Assembly (NCBI GenBank): GCA_036403095.1
Contig: DASWRQ010000119.1
Coordinates: forward strand, 1-64,000
Source: Kutzneria sp036403095
GTDB taxonomy: Bacteria > Actinomycetota > Actinomycetes > Mycobacteriales > Pseudonocardiaceae
Direction of reading: 5' to 3'
DNA length: 64,000 bases
Position numbers and translations under genes: made by a program. Of this stretch, positions 41,698-52,382 are shown piece after piece (the first letter of the stretch is position 1; every line of letters begins with the position of its first letter). The notes under the pieces were generated by a model. That model searched no databases and was not told the DNA's origin. It saw only the letters and a program-made list of their open reading frames with translations.

Positions 41698-42465
41698 ATG
41701 ACGCCATGCTCGACGTGCGGCCGCGAAGTCGGCCCCTACGCGCGGTTCTGCGGATCATGCGGAGCGCCCGTCGCGCAGCAACCGCAGCCGCAGCAACAGT
41801 CACAGCCGCTGCCGTCATCCCAGCCCGAGCCGCCGACGATCCCCCAGCCGACGCCGTACCCGCCGCCGATCCAGCCGCGGCACAGCGCGCCGCGCGGCCT
41901 GCTGCTGCCGATCGTCGCCGGTGTCGCCGTGCTTGCGCTGGCAACAACCGGCGTTGTCGTCTTTCTGTTGCCCCGCTCCACAAGCCAGGCCCAGCCGCCG
42001 GCGGCCAGCAGCAATGCGCCGACGACCATGACCACCATCAGCACCACGGCCACCACCACCACGGAGACGACCACCACCACCCCGACGCCGCCGACCGAGG
42101 CCGACCTACAGCAGGAGGCCACGGCCGACCACGAAACCGTGGAAACCCTTGTCGGGCAGTGGGTTCCGCAGATCTCGTCGAAGAAGATCGGACTGGTGGT
42201 CAGCGGCAGGGAGTTCGGCTACCCCGAGATCATGGCCGACTTCCAGTCGCTGAAGGCCCGCTTCCCGCAGGCGGCGCTGCTGTACTCCAACGACTACGCC
42301 AACTTCTCCGGCAAGGACTTCTGGGTCACGGTGCAGGCCACCACCTTCGGCACCGCCGACGAGGCCAACGCCTGGTGCGACCAGCAGGGCTTCGCCGCGG
42401 ACGACTGCTATGCCAGCCGCCTGACGCACACCGGCGGCCCGGCCGGCAACTCCAAGACCCGTTAG
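41698..42465 (+). CDS. Zinc-ribbon, single-pass membrane protein with Thr-rich stalk
   Basis: 255 aa. N-terminal zinc ribbon (CSTCGREVGPYARFCGSCG), Pro/Gln-rich linker 25-65, membrane helix about 68-92, Thr-rich stalk 105-135, and an extracellular domain of about 120 residues (KKIGLVVSGREFGYPEIMAD...FWVTVQATTFGTADEANAWC) that resembles the SPOR-like sensory or peptidoglycan-binding domains often found on such proteins. Two Cys near the end may form a disulphide. Function unknown; type II membrane orientation inferred. ATG 41698 lacks a strong ribosome site. Confidence 0.85.
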   Translation: MTPCSTCGREVGPYARFCGSCGAPVAQQPQPQQQSQPLPSSQPEPPTIPQPTPYPPPIQPRHSAPRGLLLPIVAGVAVLALATTGVVVFLLPRSTSQAQPPAASSNAPTTMTTISTTATTTTETTTTTPTPPTEADLQQEATADHETVETLVGQWVPQISSKKIGLVVSGREFGYPEIMADFQSLKARFPQAALLYSNDYANFSGKDFWVTVQATTFGTADEANAWCDQQGFAADDCYASRLTHTGGPAGNSKTR

Positions 42466-42554
42466 TCCTACCCGCGGTCGAGGTCGCGGCGTCGGCCAGC
42501 TTCGCCCGCCGGAGTTGGTGATCACGACAACGGAGTTGTGGGTGGTCCCGAAGC

Positions 42555-42878
42555 TCAGGCCAGGAACTTGGCGATCAGCTTGGTGACCTCCATGACCGGC
42601 TCGCTGAGCACGCCGACCACGGCGGCGATGCGCTGCCAGCCGGTGCGCACGACCTCCTTGTCCGGCTTGCCGCTGCGCAGCTGGGTCTCGATCTCGTCCA
42701 GCCGGGCCCGCACGTCGTCGCGGCCACCGGGCGGCGCGTCGCCGAGCAGGTCGGAACGCCGCGACAACAGCGCCGTGAGCAAGGCGTCCGGCGCGGCGCC
42801 GTAGTTGTTGACGGTGGCGCGATTGCCGATGGCGCTGCCGCTGACGTGCGCGTTGCCGAGGTCGAACTTGTCGCCCAT
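42555..42878 (-). CDS. Small protein with N-terminal amyloid-like motif
   Basis: 107 aa. Residues 6-25 read DLGNAHVSGSAIGNRATVNN, a Gly/Asn/Ser/Val repeat of the kind seen in RHIM-like or bacterial amyloid signalling motifs. The remainder is helical (LLTALLSRRSDLLGD, RARLDEIETQLRSG) and ends with an amphipathic WQRIAAVVGVLSEPVMEVTK. The same 20-residue motif pattern ends the 592-aa protein encoded 3 bases upstream. Resembles DUF5955-type actinobacterial proteins from memory. An adaptor or effector partner is inference. Confidence 0.7.
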   Translation of the reverse strand: MGDKFDLGNAHVSGSAIGNRATVNNYGAAPDALLTALLSRRSDLLGDAPPGGRDDVRARLDEIETQLRSGKPDKEVVRTGWQRIAAVVGVLSEPVMEVTKLIAKFLA

Positions 42879-42881
42879 CGC

Positions 42882-44660
42882 CTAGCCTTTCTTGTTGTTG
42901 ACCGAGCTACGCGTGCCGACCGCGGAGTCGACGAGCGTGCTGCCCTGGAGGTTGTAGTTGTTGACCTGGGGATCTGCCAGCTTCATGAACTCCACCACCG
43001 AATAACCCCGGTCCTGGAGGTACTCCCCCACCGCGCGGAACAGTGTCGAGTCGAGGATCCGCACGTACCGTTCGACGTCCACGTCCTGGAAGTAGCTCTG
43101 CACGCGGTCGGCCTGGGCGTACTCGCGCAGGCTGCGGTCGGCCCCGTACTTGGCCGGCATCACCTCGTTCACGCCCTGCTTCAACGGCGTGAACCGGCGG
43201 AACACCGACACCGCCCGACGCACGATCGTCGCCGGCAGCACCAGGATCTCCAGCAGCGACGACTTGACCGGCGCCAGCAGCGGATCCCGGTACTCGTCGA
43301 TGGCCCGGAACCCCGGCATGATCGGCAGCAGCGCGAAGAACTGCCACTCCAGGAACAGCATCTTCTGGTCGGTGCCGGCGTGCACGTAGCAGGACGTGGT
43401 GAGGTCCCGGTCCCAAGCCTCGACCCGGTAGCAGCTGTAGTACCGCGCCCATTCCACGGCCGCGTCGGCCAGCGACCGGGCCTGCTCGGCGGTGATGCGC
43501 GAGCTCGGGGCGTGGTCGAGGGTGGGCAGGATCTCCGGCACGGTCCGGTGGTCGATCACCAGCCGGTCGGCCGGGATCAGCACCTGCTCGCGCCGCACCA
43601 GCTCCTCCAGCCGGCGGCCCGGCCCCAGGGTGGAGGTGGAGCGCAGACGGTTGATCGCCGCGGCGACATGCTCGTGCAAACCAGTCACGCTGATGGGTTC
43701 CGGCGCTTCGTCCACATCGGACGATTCCAGTGCCAACGCGATGACCTGGCCGTGCACCGGCACCCCAGCCCCGATGAACGGCGAGAAACCCCGGTGCACC
43801 ACCACATCCGCGTCGTCGGCCCGGTCGCCGGCCTGCTCGGTGGCGGCGACCCGGTTCAGCGGCAGGTGGAAGGTGGGCAGCCCGAGGCCGCGCAGCCGCC
43901 GTTCCCACTCGTGCCGGCTGGTGCGGCCGTCGGGGAGGAAGTCGTTGCGGCGGAAGCGGTTGAACACCAGGTAGTGCACGGCGAACTCGTCGACCACCAG
44001 CACGGCCACGATGGCCAGCAGCAGGAGCAGTGTGATGATCAGGTCCAGGGTCAGGAAACCGCTGCCCGCCGACGTGTCCGAGCCGCCCGGGTCATAGCTG
44101 CCGGGGTAGCCGCCCGGATAACCGCCGCCGTAGCTGCCGGAGGAACGGCTGCTGCCGAGGGAGGAGAAGATCGCGAACGCGGCGAAGCCGAGCGCGCCGA
44201 GCGCCGAGACGATCACCGCGCCGATCACGACCACCACCACGGCGATGATCGCGCTACGTCGGCTGATCACGAAGCGCCCCAGCAGCAAGGCCAGCACCAG
44301 CGCGAACACCAGCCAGGGCACGAACAGCACGGGGTTGGCGATCAGCAGGGCGGCCAACAGGATCAGCAGCACGCCGTCCCGGATCCGCCGGCGGGCACGG
44401 GCGGCGACGGCCTCACGCAGCACCGAGGTGGTGTCGACGCCAGGCGCGGGCGGGATGGCCCGCAAGGGTTCCACCAGGAACTCCCGGATCGCCGTATTGG
44501 CGTAAACCTCGCTGAGCTGCGCGGCCGCACACAGATACCGTGTCGTGTTGTCGCGCTGCACCAGCGAGGCCCCGCAGCCCTGGCAGAACTTGTCGCCGGC
44601 CGGATTCACCGTGGCGCAGCGCCAACAGTGCAGGTTGCGTTCGGTGATGCCGGCAGCCAT
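42882..44660 (-). CDS. Zinc-ribbon multi-spanning membrane protein with C-terminal amyloid-like motif
   Basis: 592 aa. Zinc ribbon near residues 12-30 (CWRCATVNPAGDKFCQGCG), a helical segment, membrane helices near 98-150 and 200-225 around a Gly/Ser/Tyr-rich linker (GSYGGGYPGGYPGSYDPGG), then about 350 cytosolic residues that I do not recognise. The end, residues 570-589, is NLQGSTLVDSAVGTRSSVNN, matching the motif at the start of the small downstream protein. GGGAG before ATG 44660. The two genes are 3 bases apart, so co-translated. The large domain has many aromatic residues but no visible nuclease, protease or NTPase motif. Confidence 0.75.
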   Translation of the reverse strand: MAAGITERNLHCWRCATVNPAGDKFCQGCGASLVQRDNTTRYLCAAAQLSEVYANTAIREFLVEPLRAIPPAPGVDTTSVLREAVAARARRRIRDGVLLILLAALLIANPVLFVPWLVFALVLALLLGRFVISRRSAIIAVVVVVIGAVIVSALGALGFAAFAIFSSLGSSRSSGSYGGGYPGGYPGSYDPGGSDTSAGSGFLTLDLIITLLLLLAIVAVLVVDEFAVHYLVFNRFRRNDFLPDGRTSRHEWERRLRGLGLPTFHLPLNRVAATEQAGDRADDADVVVHRGFSPFIGAGVPVHGQVIALALESSDVDEAPEPISVTGLHEHVAAAINRLRSTSTLGPGRRLEELVRREQVLIPADRLVIDHRTVPEILPTLDHAPSSRITAEQARSLADAAVEWARYYSCYRVEAWDRDLTTSCYVHAGTDQKMLFLEWQFFALLPIMPGFRAIDEYRDPLLAPVKSSLLEILVLPATIVRRAVSVFRRFTPLKQGVNEVMPAKYGADRSLREYAQADRVQSYFQDVDVERYVRILDSTLFRAVGEYLQDRGYSVVEFMKLADPQVNNYNLQGSTLVDSAVGTRSSVNNKKG

Positions 44661-44671
44661 GGCTGCTCCCT

Positions 44672-44692
44672 CCGGGCGAGTTTCCCGCCCGG
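44672..44692 (-). terminator. Terminator between protease and zinc-ribbon operon
   Basis: CCGGGCG (44672-44678) and CGCCCGG (44686-44692) pair perfectly across 7 bases, 36 bases downstream of the protease stop on the minus strand. Confidence 0.55.
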
Positions 44693-44727
44693 AGATCGCG
44701 TCCGATGGCCGTGGTCGTTAGCTCATG

Positions 44728-45510
44728 TCACTCGTTCGCGGCAATGCTGGCGTAGCCCACCTGGCTGCCGATCCAGTCCGCCACCACGTCCACGCGGGTC
44801 GTGGTCTCCGGCGTGTCGTGCGGGCAGTCCGGGCCGTCGCTCTCCACCGAGACCAGCACGCCGGCCTTCACGCCGATCGGGCGGAAGTAGGGCGAGCCCG
44901 AGTCGTACAGACAGGCGCTGGTGTCGGGCGCCGGGGAGACGCCGTGCACCAGCAGGTTGACGTCCTCGACCGTGGACACGGCCACGCCGCCGTAGGTCAT
45001 GTGCGTGCCGGGCACGGGGTCGACCGAGTCGGTCGCGCCCCAGCCGGCGATGGTGAGCTGCTGGCCGACGGTCGGCTTCTGTCGGTTGACCAGCAGCGGC
45101 CGGATGCCGTACACGGGCTTGTCCAGTTTGCCCAGGGCGATGTCGCCCTTGGGGGCCTGCCGCACCTCGACCACGTTGACGGTCTTGCCGCCGCTGTCGG
45201 CCAGGTCGACCTTGCCCAGGGTGGCCGTGGTCGGGTAGGGCACCGGGCCGCTGACCGGGTTGCGGTTGACGTCATGGAAGCAGTGCCCGGCGGTGATCAC
45301 CCACTGGGGCGCGATCAGGGCGCCGGAGCAGGCGCTCGACCGGGTGGTGCCGTCCGGGTTGGGGATGTTCGTCATGGTGAACTTCACCGAGAACGGGAAC
45401 ATCCCGGGGGTCGCGTCGTGGCCGTGCGCCACCGCGTTCGCCGGGGCGGCGAACGCCCCGGACAACGCGAGGGCAGTCGCCACCGCTACTGCGTAACGCT
45501 TCTGCGCCAC
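44728..45510 (-). CDS. Secreted trypsin-like serine protease (S1)
   Basis: 260 aa from GTG 45510: basic start (VAQKR), hydrophobic core VAVATALALSGAFA and a likely AxA cleavage (APANA) form a signal peptide. Catalytic His in VITAGHCFHD, Asp in PKGDIALGKL, and Ser in LYDSGSPYF, where the canonical GDSGGP is changed to YDSGSP. The changed glycine may affect the oxyanion hole, but the triad is present. ATG 45546 would lengthen the signal peptide. Extracellular protein turnover is the likely role. Confidence 0.9.
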   Translation of the reverse strand: MAQKRYAVAVATALALSGAFAAPANAVAHGHDATPGMFPFSVKFTMTNIPNPDGTTRSSACSGALIAPQWVITAGHCFHDVNRNPVSGPVPYPTTATLGKVDLADSGGKTVNVVEVRQAPKGDIALGKLDKPVYGIRPLLVNRQKPTVGQQLTIAGWGATDSVDPVPGTHMTYGGVAVSTVEDVNLLVHGVSPAPDTSACLYDSGSPYFRPIGVKAGVLVSVESDGPDCPHDTPETTTRVDVVADWIGSQVGYASIAANE

Positions 45511-45700
45511 GGGAACTGGTCCAATCTCTGGGGGTGTTGTCGCCATCCGGCCGTATCGGCAGGCCCGGATGGACGGTACGCACCGTAGGAACACAACGCG
45601 TAGGTCACAAGGGACGCGGGCGGGTGACCGACGATGAGTGCCCGGAGTGTCGCACACCTAAGATCGGCCGGAGGGTACTTGGCAGGGAAGGGCACGACAG

Positions 45701-46825
45701 TTGCAGGTGCTGCTGGTCGAGGACGATGACGGTGACGCAGTGCTGGTCACCGCGCTGCTCGACGAGGTGGGTGCGCAGGTCGACGTGACGCGGGCGCGGA
45801 CCGTGCGGGGCGCGGTGGAGCTGCTGCCCGGCTTCGACTGCGTGCTGCTGGACCTGGGCCTGCCCGACGCGAGCGGGCTGGACGGCCTGCGCCGGATCCT
45901 GGACCGCGCCGGCCAGGCCGCGGTGCTGGTGCTGACCGGTCACGACGACGAGGAGCGCGGGATACAGGCGCTGGCCGTCGGCGCGCAGGACTACCTGGTC
46001 AAGGGGCAGGTCGACGGCTCGCTGCTGCTGCGTGGCATCCGGTACGCGGTGGAGCGCCGCCGGGCCGAGGACATGCACCGCCAGCTGCGTGAGGAGCGGC
46101 TGCTGGCCCAGGAGACGGCCCGGCTGGAGCGGGGCCTGCTGCCGACGCCGCTGCTCACCGAGCGCTCACCGCTGCTGACGTCCCGCTACCGCCCCGGGCA
46201 GCGGCGCATGCAGCTCGGCGGCGACTTCTTCGACGCCGTCACCGGTCCGGACGGCTCGCTGCACGTGGTGATCGGCGACGTCTGCGGGCACGGCCCGGAC
46301 GAGGCGGCGCTGGGCGTGTGCCTGCGGATCGCGTGGCGGGCGCTGGTGCTGGCCGGGCAGGCCGACGACCAGGTGTTGAGCACGTTGCAGGAGCTGCTGA
46401 TCCACGAGCGGCACCGCCCGGGCATCTTCACCACGCTGTGCATGGCCACCATCGCCCCGGACCAGTCGTCGGCCGCCGTGTACCTGGCCGGGCACCCGTC
46501 GCCGGTCCTGATCGACGCCGCCGGGCCGCGGCCGCTGCCCCGGGACCGGGCCGGGCTGCCGCTGGGCGTGCTGACCGAGGCCAAGTGGTCGGCGCTGGAG
46601 CTGCCGCTGCCGCCGGGCTGGTCGCTGCTGCTGTACACCGACGGCCTGATCGAGGGGCGGACCGGCGTCGGCTCCGAGCGACTCAACGTGGAGGGGCTGG
46701 TCGACCTGATGACCCGCTGCCACCGGGACGGCCTGGTCGGCGAGCTCGTGGCGGCGGTGGAGCGGACGGTCGTCGGCGAGCTCGACGACGACCTGGCCGT
46801 GGTCCTGCTCCAGGACAGCCGCTGA
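45701..46825 (+). CDS. Response-regulator/SpoIIE (PP2C) phosphatase fusion
   Basis: 374 aa. Receiver domain 1-120 (VLLVEDDDGDAVLV, phospho-Asp in VLLDLGLPD, Lys in YLVKGQVDG), short coiled-coil, then a SpoIIE-type PP2C domain with LGGDFFDAV, VIGDVCGHGPDEA and DLAVVLL metal-Asp motifs. Such proteins dephosphorylate anti-sigma antagonists in response to phosphorylation. TTG 45701 is the best start, since the receiver begins at its second codon. It probably receives phosphate from the kinase at 47615 (inference). Confidence 0.92.
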   Translation: MQVLLVEDDDGDAVLVTALLDEVGAQVDVTRARTVRGAVELLPGFDCVLLDLGLPDASGLDGLRRILDRAGQAAVLVLTGHDDEERGIQALAVGAQDYLVKGQVDGSLLLRGIRYAVERRRAEDMHRQLREERLLAQETARLERGLLPTPLLTERSPLLTSRYRPGQRRMQLGGDFFDAVTGPDGSLHVVIGDVCGHGPDEAALGVCLRIAWRALVLAGQADDQVLSTLQELLIHERHRPGIFTTLCMATIAPDQSSAAVYLAGHPSPVLIDAAGPRPLPRDRAGLPLGVLTEAKWSALELPLPPGWSLLLYTDGLIEGRTGVGSERLNVEGLVDLMTRCHRDGLVGELVAAVERTVVGELDDDLAVVLLQDSR

Positions 46826-46840
46826 GCACACGCTTTTCTG

Positions 46841-46880
46841 CCACATGTGGGGCTGGAAGTCGAATGTGGTCCACATATGG
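46841..46880. promoter_or_regulatory. Twin CCACAT(G/A)TGG dyads
   Basis: CCACATGTGG (46841-46850) and CCACATATGG (46871-46880) are perfect or near-perfect 10-base palindromes spaced exactly 30 bases apart (about three helical turns), with a half-site-like ATGTGG just before the second. They lie after the phosphatase gene and before the M1-peptidase remnant; probably cooperative binding sites for a dimeric regulator. Confidence 0.45.
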
Positions 46881-47073
46881 CGGAAAGCTCGACCGAAGCG
46901 TCCTTTATGGAGCAGGCTGTCGGGTTGGCCCCGAATCGGCGGGATCGGTTGCCCCAAAAGACGCGACGGTGTCCCTTCGGGCGTGGCTGTGGCGGTCTAC
47001 CGCCGACTCACCGTCCTGCGGGGCAAATGTGAGGAATCATTTCCGACGGCCTGAGAGTCGATCGGGAGGGTGC

Positions 47074-47529
47074 ATGCGAGCACGCAAGTGTTGGCTCAGC
47101 ACGGCAGTGGCCGCCACGGTGGTGGCCACCGGTCTCAACTCGGGCGGCGGCACCGCGTCCGCGGGCCAGGACTTCCAGCGGCCGACCGCCGGCAGCGACG
47201 GCGACAGCTACTACCCGCAGGACGGCAACGGCGGCTACGACGTCGCCGACTACAACCTCAAGGTCGGCTACGACCCGGCCACCCGCCAGCTCACGGGTTC
47301 GGAGCGGATCACGGCCTGCGCGACGCAGGCGCTGAGCTCGTTCGACCTCGACTTCAAGGGCCTGACCGTGGACTCGGTCAAGGTCAACGGCACGATGCAG
47401 GAGGTCCAGCGGCTGACCGAGACCGTCGCGCACCGCGACCGCTCGGGCTTCTTCAACGCCTGGGTCTACGGCAGCGGCAAGCCGGCCGACGAGTACCTGT
47501 ACCCGGGCGGCCTGAAGCCGGCGGCGTAG
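47074..47529 (+). pseudogene. Internally deleted secreted M1-family metallopeptidase
   Basis: 151 codons, still in frame. Signal peptide (MRARKCWLSTAVAATVVATG...) and the N-terminal beta domain of secreted M1 aminopeptidases (GNGGYDVADYNLKVGYDPAT, ERITACATQALSSFDLDFKG, VDSVKVNG) run to about residue 110. It then passes directly into FFNAWVYGSGKP, a segment typical of the extreme C-terminus of these enzymes. The catalytic HExxH domain of about 300 residues is absent. A secreted protein might still be made, but without peptidase activity. ATG 47074 follows GGGAGGGTGC. Confidence 0.75.
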
Positions 47530-47614
47530 GCCCTTCCCGCGAGCGGCCCTGTGACAAGATCGCGGGGCCGCTCGCGCTGCGTTCTCCGGCGCGCTGGCCG
47601 ATGCTGGAGAGATC

Positions 47615-49525
<1,911 letters not shown>

Positions 49526-49542
<17 letters not shown>

Positions 49543-52096
49543 GCCGGTCGTGGGCCTGCGCCAGCGAACGCGTCGCGCTGGCCGTGCCCCGCTCGTTGGC
49601 CAGCTCCCGCCAGATGGCCAGCGCCTCCTCCAGGTAGCCGACGGCCTCGGCCGGCAGCCCGGCCCGCAGCAGGCTGGTGCCGGCGTTCTCCGAGGCGTGG
49701 CCGAGCATGTGCCGGTGCCGGGCTCCGGTCTGCCGGAGCAGCGCGGCGCCCCGCCGGCCGTACTCGACGGCCCGCGCCGACTCGCCCCGTTCGGACAGCA
49801 GCTCGCACAGGTTGAACGCGGCGACGGCCTCCAGGAACGGGACGCCCTGCTCGCGGGCGCTGGCCAGGTCGTGTTCCAGCAGCTCCACCGAGCCCCGGTG
49901 GCGGGCCAGCCGGGTGTGTGCGACGGCCAGGTTGGCCGCCACGGCCGGATCGGTGCGGTCCAACTGTTCGAGGATCTCGGCGGCGGCCTCGTGGCAGGCG
50001 ATGGACTGCTCCCCGTCGTCGAGGAAGTAGTGGTACGCTACGCCGGCGTCGTTGCACAGCCGCGCGATGTTGAGCCGGTCGTCGGTGCGGCGGGCGGCGG
50101 CCAGGCCGATGTCGATCACCCGCAGCCACAGCGCCCAGTGGCTGGTGCCGAAGCACAGCACCGCGAGCGTGGCCGCGAGCTGCGCGCACAGCCGGTCGTG
50201 CCCGCGGTCGGCCGCCGCGCGCACCAGCGCGGCCAGGGTCGGCAGCCGCTCCCCGGCCCACGTCAGGGCCTCGTCGTAACCGGTCGGATGCGGGTGCGGG
50301 CAGGTCACGCCGCGCACGATGTCGCCCAGCCCCGGCGTGACGGCCGCCCGGGCGTCGTGGGCCGCGGCCAAGCCGCACGCCAGCAGCCGTTCGACAGCCT
50401 CGTCGGCCTCCGGCTCGGGCTGCTCGGCGGCGAAGATCCGCAGCAGGTCGTGCAGGCGGTAGGAGTTGGCGGCGGTCTGCTCCACGAGGTGCTGGCCCAG
50501 GAGGCCGGCCATGGTGTCGCGGGCCGCGTCTCGATCCGTGCCGAGCAGCGCGGCGACGTCGTGCAGGTCGATCTCGGCGCCCGGATGCCGGCCCAGCAGC
50601 CGGAAAGCGCGGGCCGCCGCCGGTTCGAGGGACCGGTACGAGAGGCGGAAGACCGCCCGCACATCGGACAGCTCGTCGTCATCGGGCGCGAGGGCGTCGA
50701 GGCGGTCCTCCTCGTGCCGCAGCTCTTCCACCATGTCCACCAGCGCGTACGAGCTGGAGCCGATGCGTTCGGCCGCGACCCGCAGGGCCAGCGGCAGATG
50801 CCCGCACTGCGCGGCCAGCTCGCCGGCCGAGTCGGGGTCCTCGCGCACCCGGTCGGCGCCCAGCACGCTGGCCAGCAGGGCTACGGATTCCGCCGCGGAC
50901 AACGTGTCCAGGCCGAACCGCAACCCGTCCAGGGCCAGCCGGTTGCGGCTGGTCACGAGCGTGAGGCAGCCCGGGGCGTTCGGCAGCAGCGCCCGGACCT
51001 GCTCAGCGCTGACGGCATTGTCCAGCACCACAAGGACTTTGCGGCCGGCCAGCAGCGACCGGTAGTGCGCGCCACGGTCGGCCTGCTGGTCGTCGGCGCC
51101 CAGCGCGCGCAGCATGCGGTCCAGCGCCTCGTGCGCGGTGACCGGTTGCGCCGTCGGGTCGAATCCGCGCAGGTCGATGAACAGCTGGCCGTCCGGGAAC
51201 CGCTGGGCCATCAGGTGCGCGAACTGGACGGCCAGGGTGGTCTTGCCGACGCCGGCCTGGCCGTCGATCACCACCACCGAGCCCGGCTTCGCGGCCTGGA
51301 GTGCCCGCAGCAGCCGCGCGCGGCCAGTGAAGTGCGCGACGCCGTGCGGCAGCTGGGCCGGCACCACCGCTGGCCGCTCCAGCAGGGCGTACGCCTCGCG
51401 CAGGCCACGGCCCGGGTCGATGCCTAGCTCGTCGTTCAGGGTCCGGCGCACGCGGTCGTAGGTCTGGCGTGCCTCGGCCGTCCGGCCGCTGCGGTGCTGC
51501 GCGATCATCAGCAGTTCGTGCAGCCGCTCGCGCAGCGGGTTCGCGGCGGCCAGCCGGGACAGGTCGATGATCGCCTCGTCCGGGCGGCCGACCGCCAGCA
51601 GCGCCGAACAGCGCAGCTCCTGGACGTCCACCCAGAGCGCCTCGAGCCGGTCGCGTTCGCGGGCCACGAACGGGCCGACCGCGCCGGCCAGCGGCAGCCC
51701 GTTCCACTCCCGCACCGCGTCTTCGCTTTCCCTCAGCGCGCCGTCGAAGTCGCCGGCCGACCATTTCTGGCGTGCGTCACGGAAGCAGGTCTCGAAGCGC
51801 CACAGGTCGACGGCCGTCGGCGGCAGGGCCAGCCGGTAGCCGGCCCGGCCGCCGACCACCTTGCCGCCCAAGGCTTTGCGCACGATGGAGACGTATGTGT
51901 ACACAGTGGACCGTGCCGTCCGCGGCGGCGCCTCACCCCACAGCGCATCCACCAGTTCGTCCGCGGACACCGTCTCGTCGGCGCTCAGCGCCAGCCGGGC
52001 GAACAGCGACCTCGGCCCCGGCGCGCCCAGGTTCAGCTCGACGCCGTCCAGCGTGGCGCCGACCTGGCCGAACAGCCGCACCGCCAGACCAGTCAT
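49526..52096 (-). CDS. AfsR/SARP-type regulator with NB-ARC ATPase and TPR domains
   Basis: 856 aa from ATG 52096. N-terminal OmpR-type winged HTH (LAVRLFGQVGATLDG, ADELVDALWGEAPPRTARST), bacterial activator domain about 95-240, NB-ARC with P-loop GQAGVGKTT and VLVVLDNA plus LVTSRN, then about 300 residues of TPR helices (AVEYGRRGAALLR, AVGYLEEALAIWREL). This is the AfsR layout, whose members activate secondary metabolism and often respond to phosphorylation. No biosynthetic cluster is in the window. An IS110-family element lies just upstream, within 200-290 bases of its start. Confidence 0.94.
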
Positions 52097-52290
52097 GCCG
52101 CCATTCGAGCGAAACCGGGGATGGGATGCAAGATCAAAGGACCGATCCTCACGTTGAACGTCAGGAATGGTCCTAATCAGTGTTGGGAGTGGCCGTCTGG
52201 CAGGCTCCTGGTGGTAGCCGGCCGGTGGGTGAGCACTGAATGGTCCTGGACCTGGAGTCCTGTGGAAAGACCGTGCCCCCGCCGGTAGGC

Positions 52291-52369
52291 CGGGAGAGTT
52301 GATCGCTGCTGGGATGTCGTGCCCCGTGTGCGGGAGCACTGGTTGATTAGGTCGCTGATGGCTCTCCCG
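52291..52369 (+). ncRNA. Candidate bridge RNA region of the IS110 element
   Basis: IS110 elements encode a bridge RNA in the non-coding end next to the recombinase. Here CGGGAGAG (52291-52298) pairs with CTCTCCCG (52362-52369), enclosing about 63 bases that include CTGGGATGTC, the same 10-mer found at the right end. A guide loop matching the element end is what a bridge RNA should contain. The RNA boundaries are not proven, and a longer RNA is likely. Confidence 0.35.
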
Positions 52370-52382
52370 CTGGCTAGGCAGG

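Noticed and set aside
42846..44960. 704-codon plus-strand open frame
   Set aside because: Shadow of the 592-aa zinc-ribbon membrane protein on the minus strand, which has the zinc ribbon, membrane helices and matched terminal motif.
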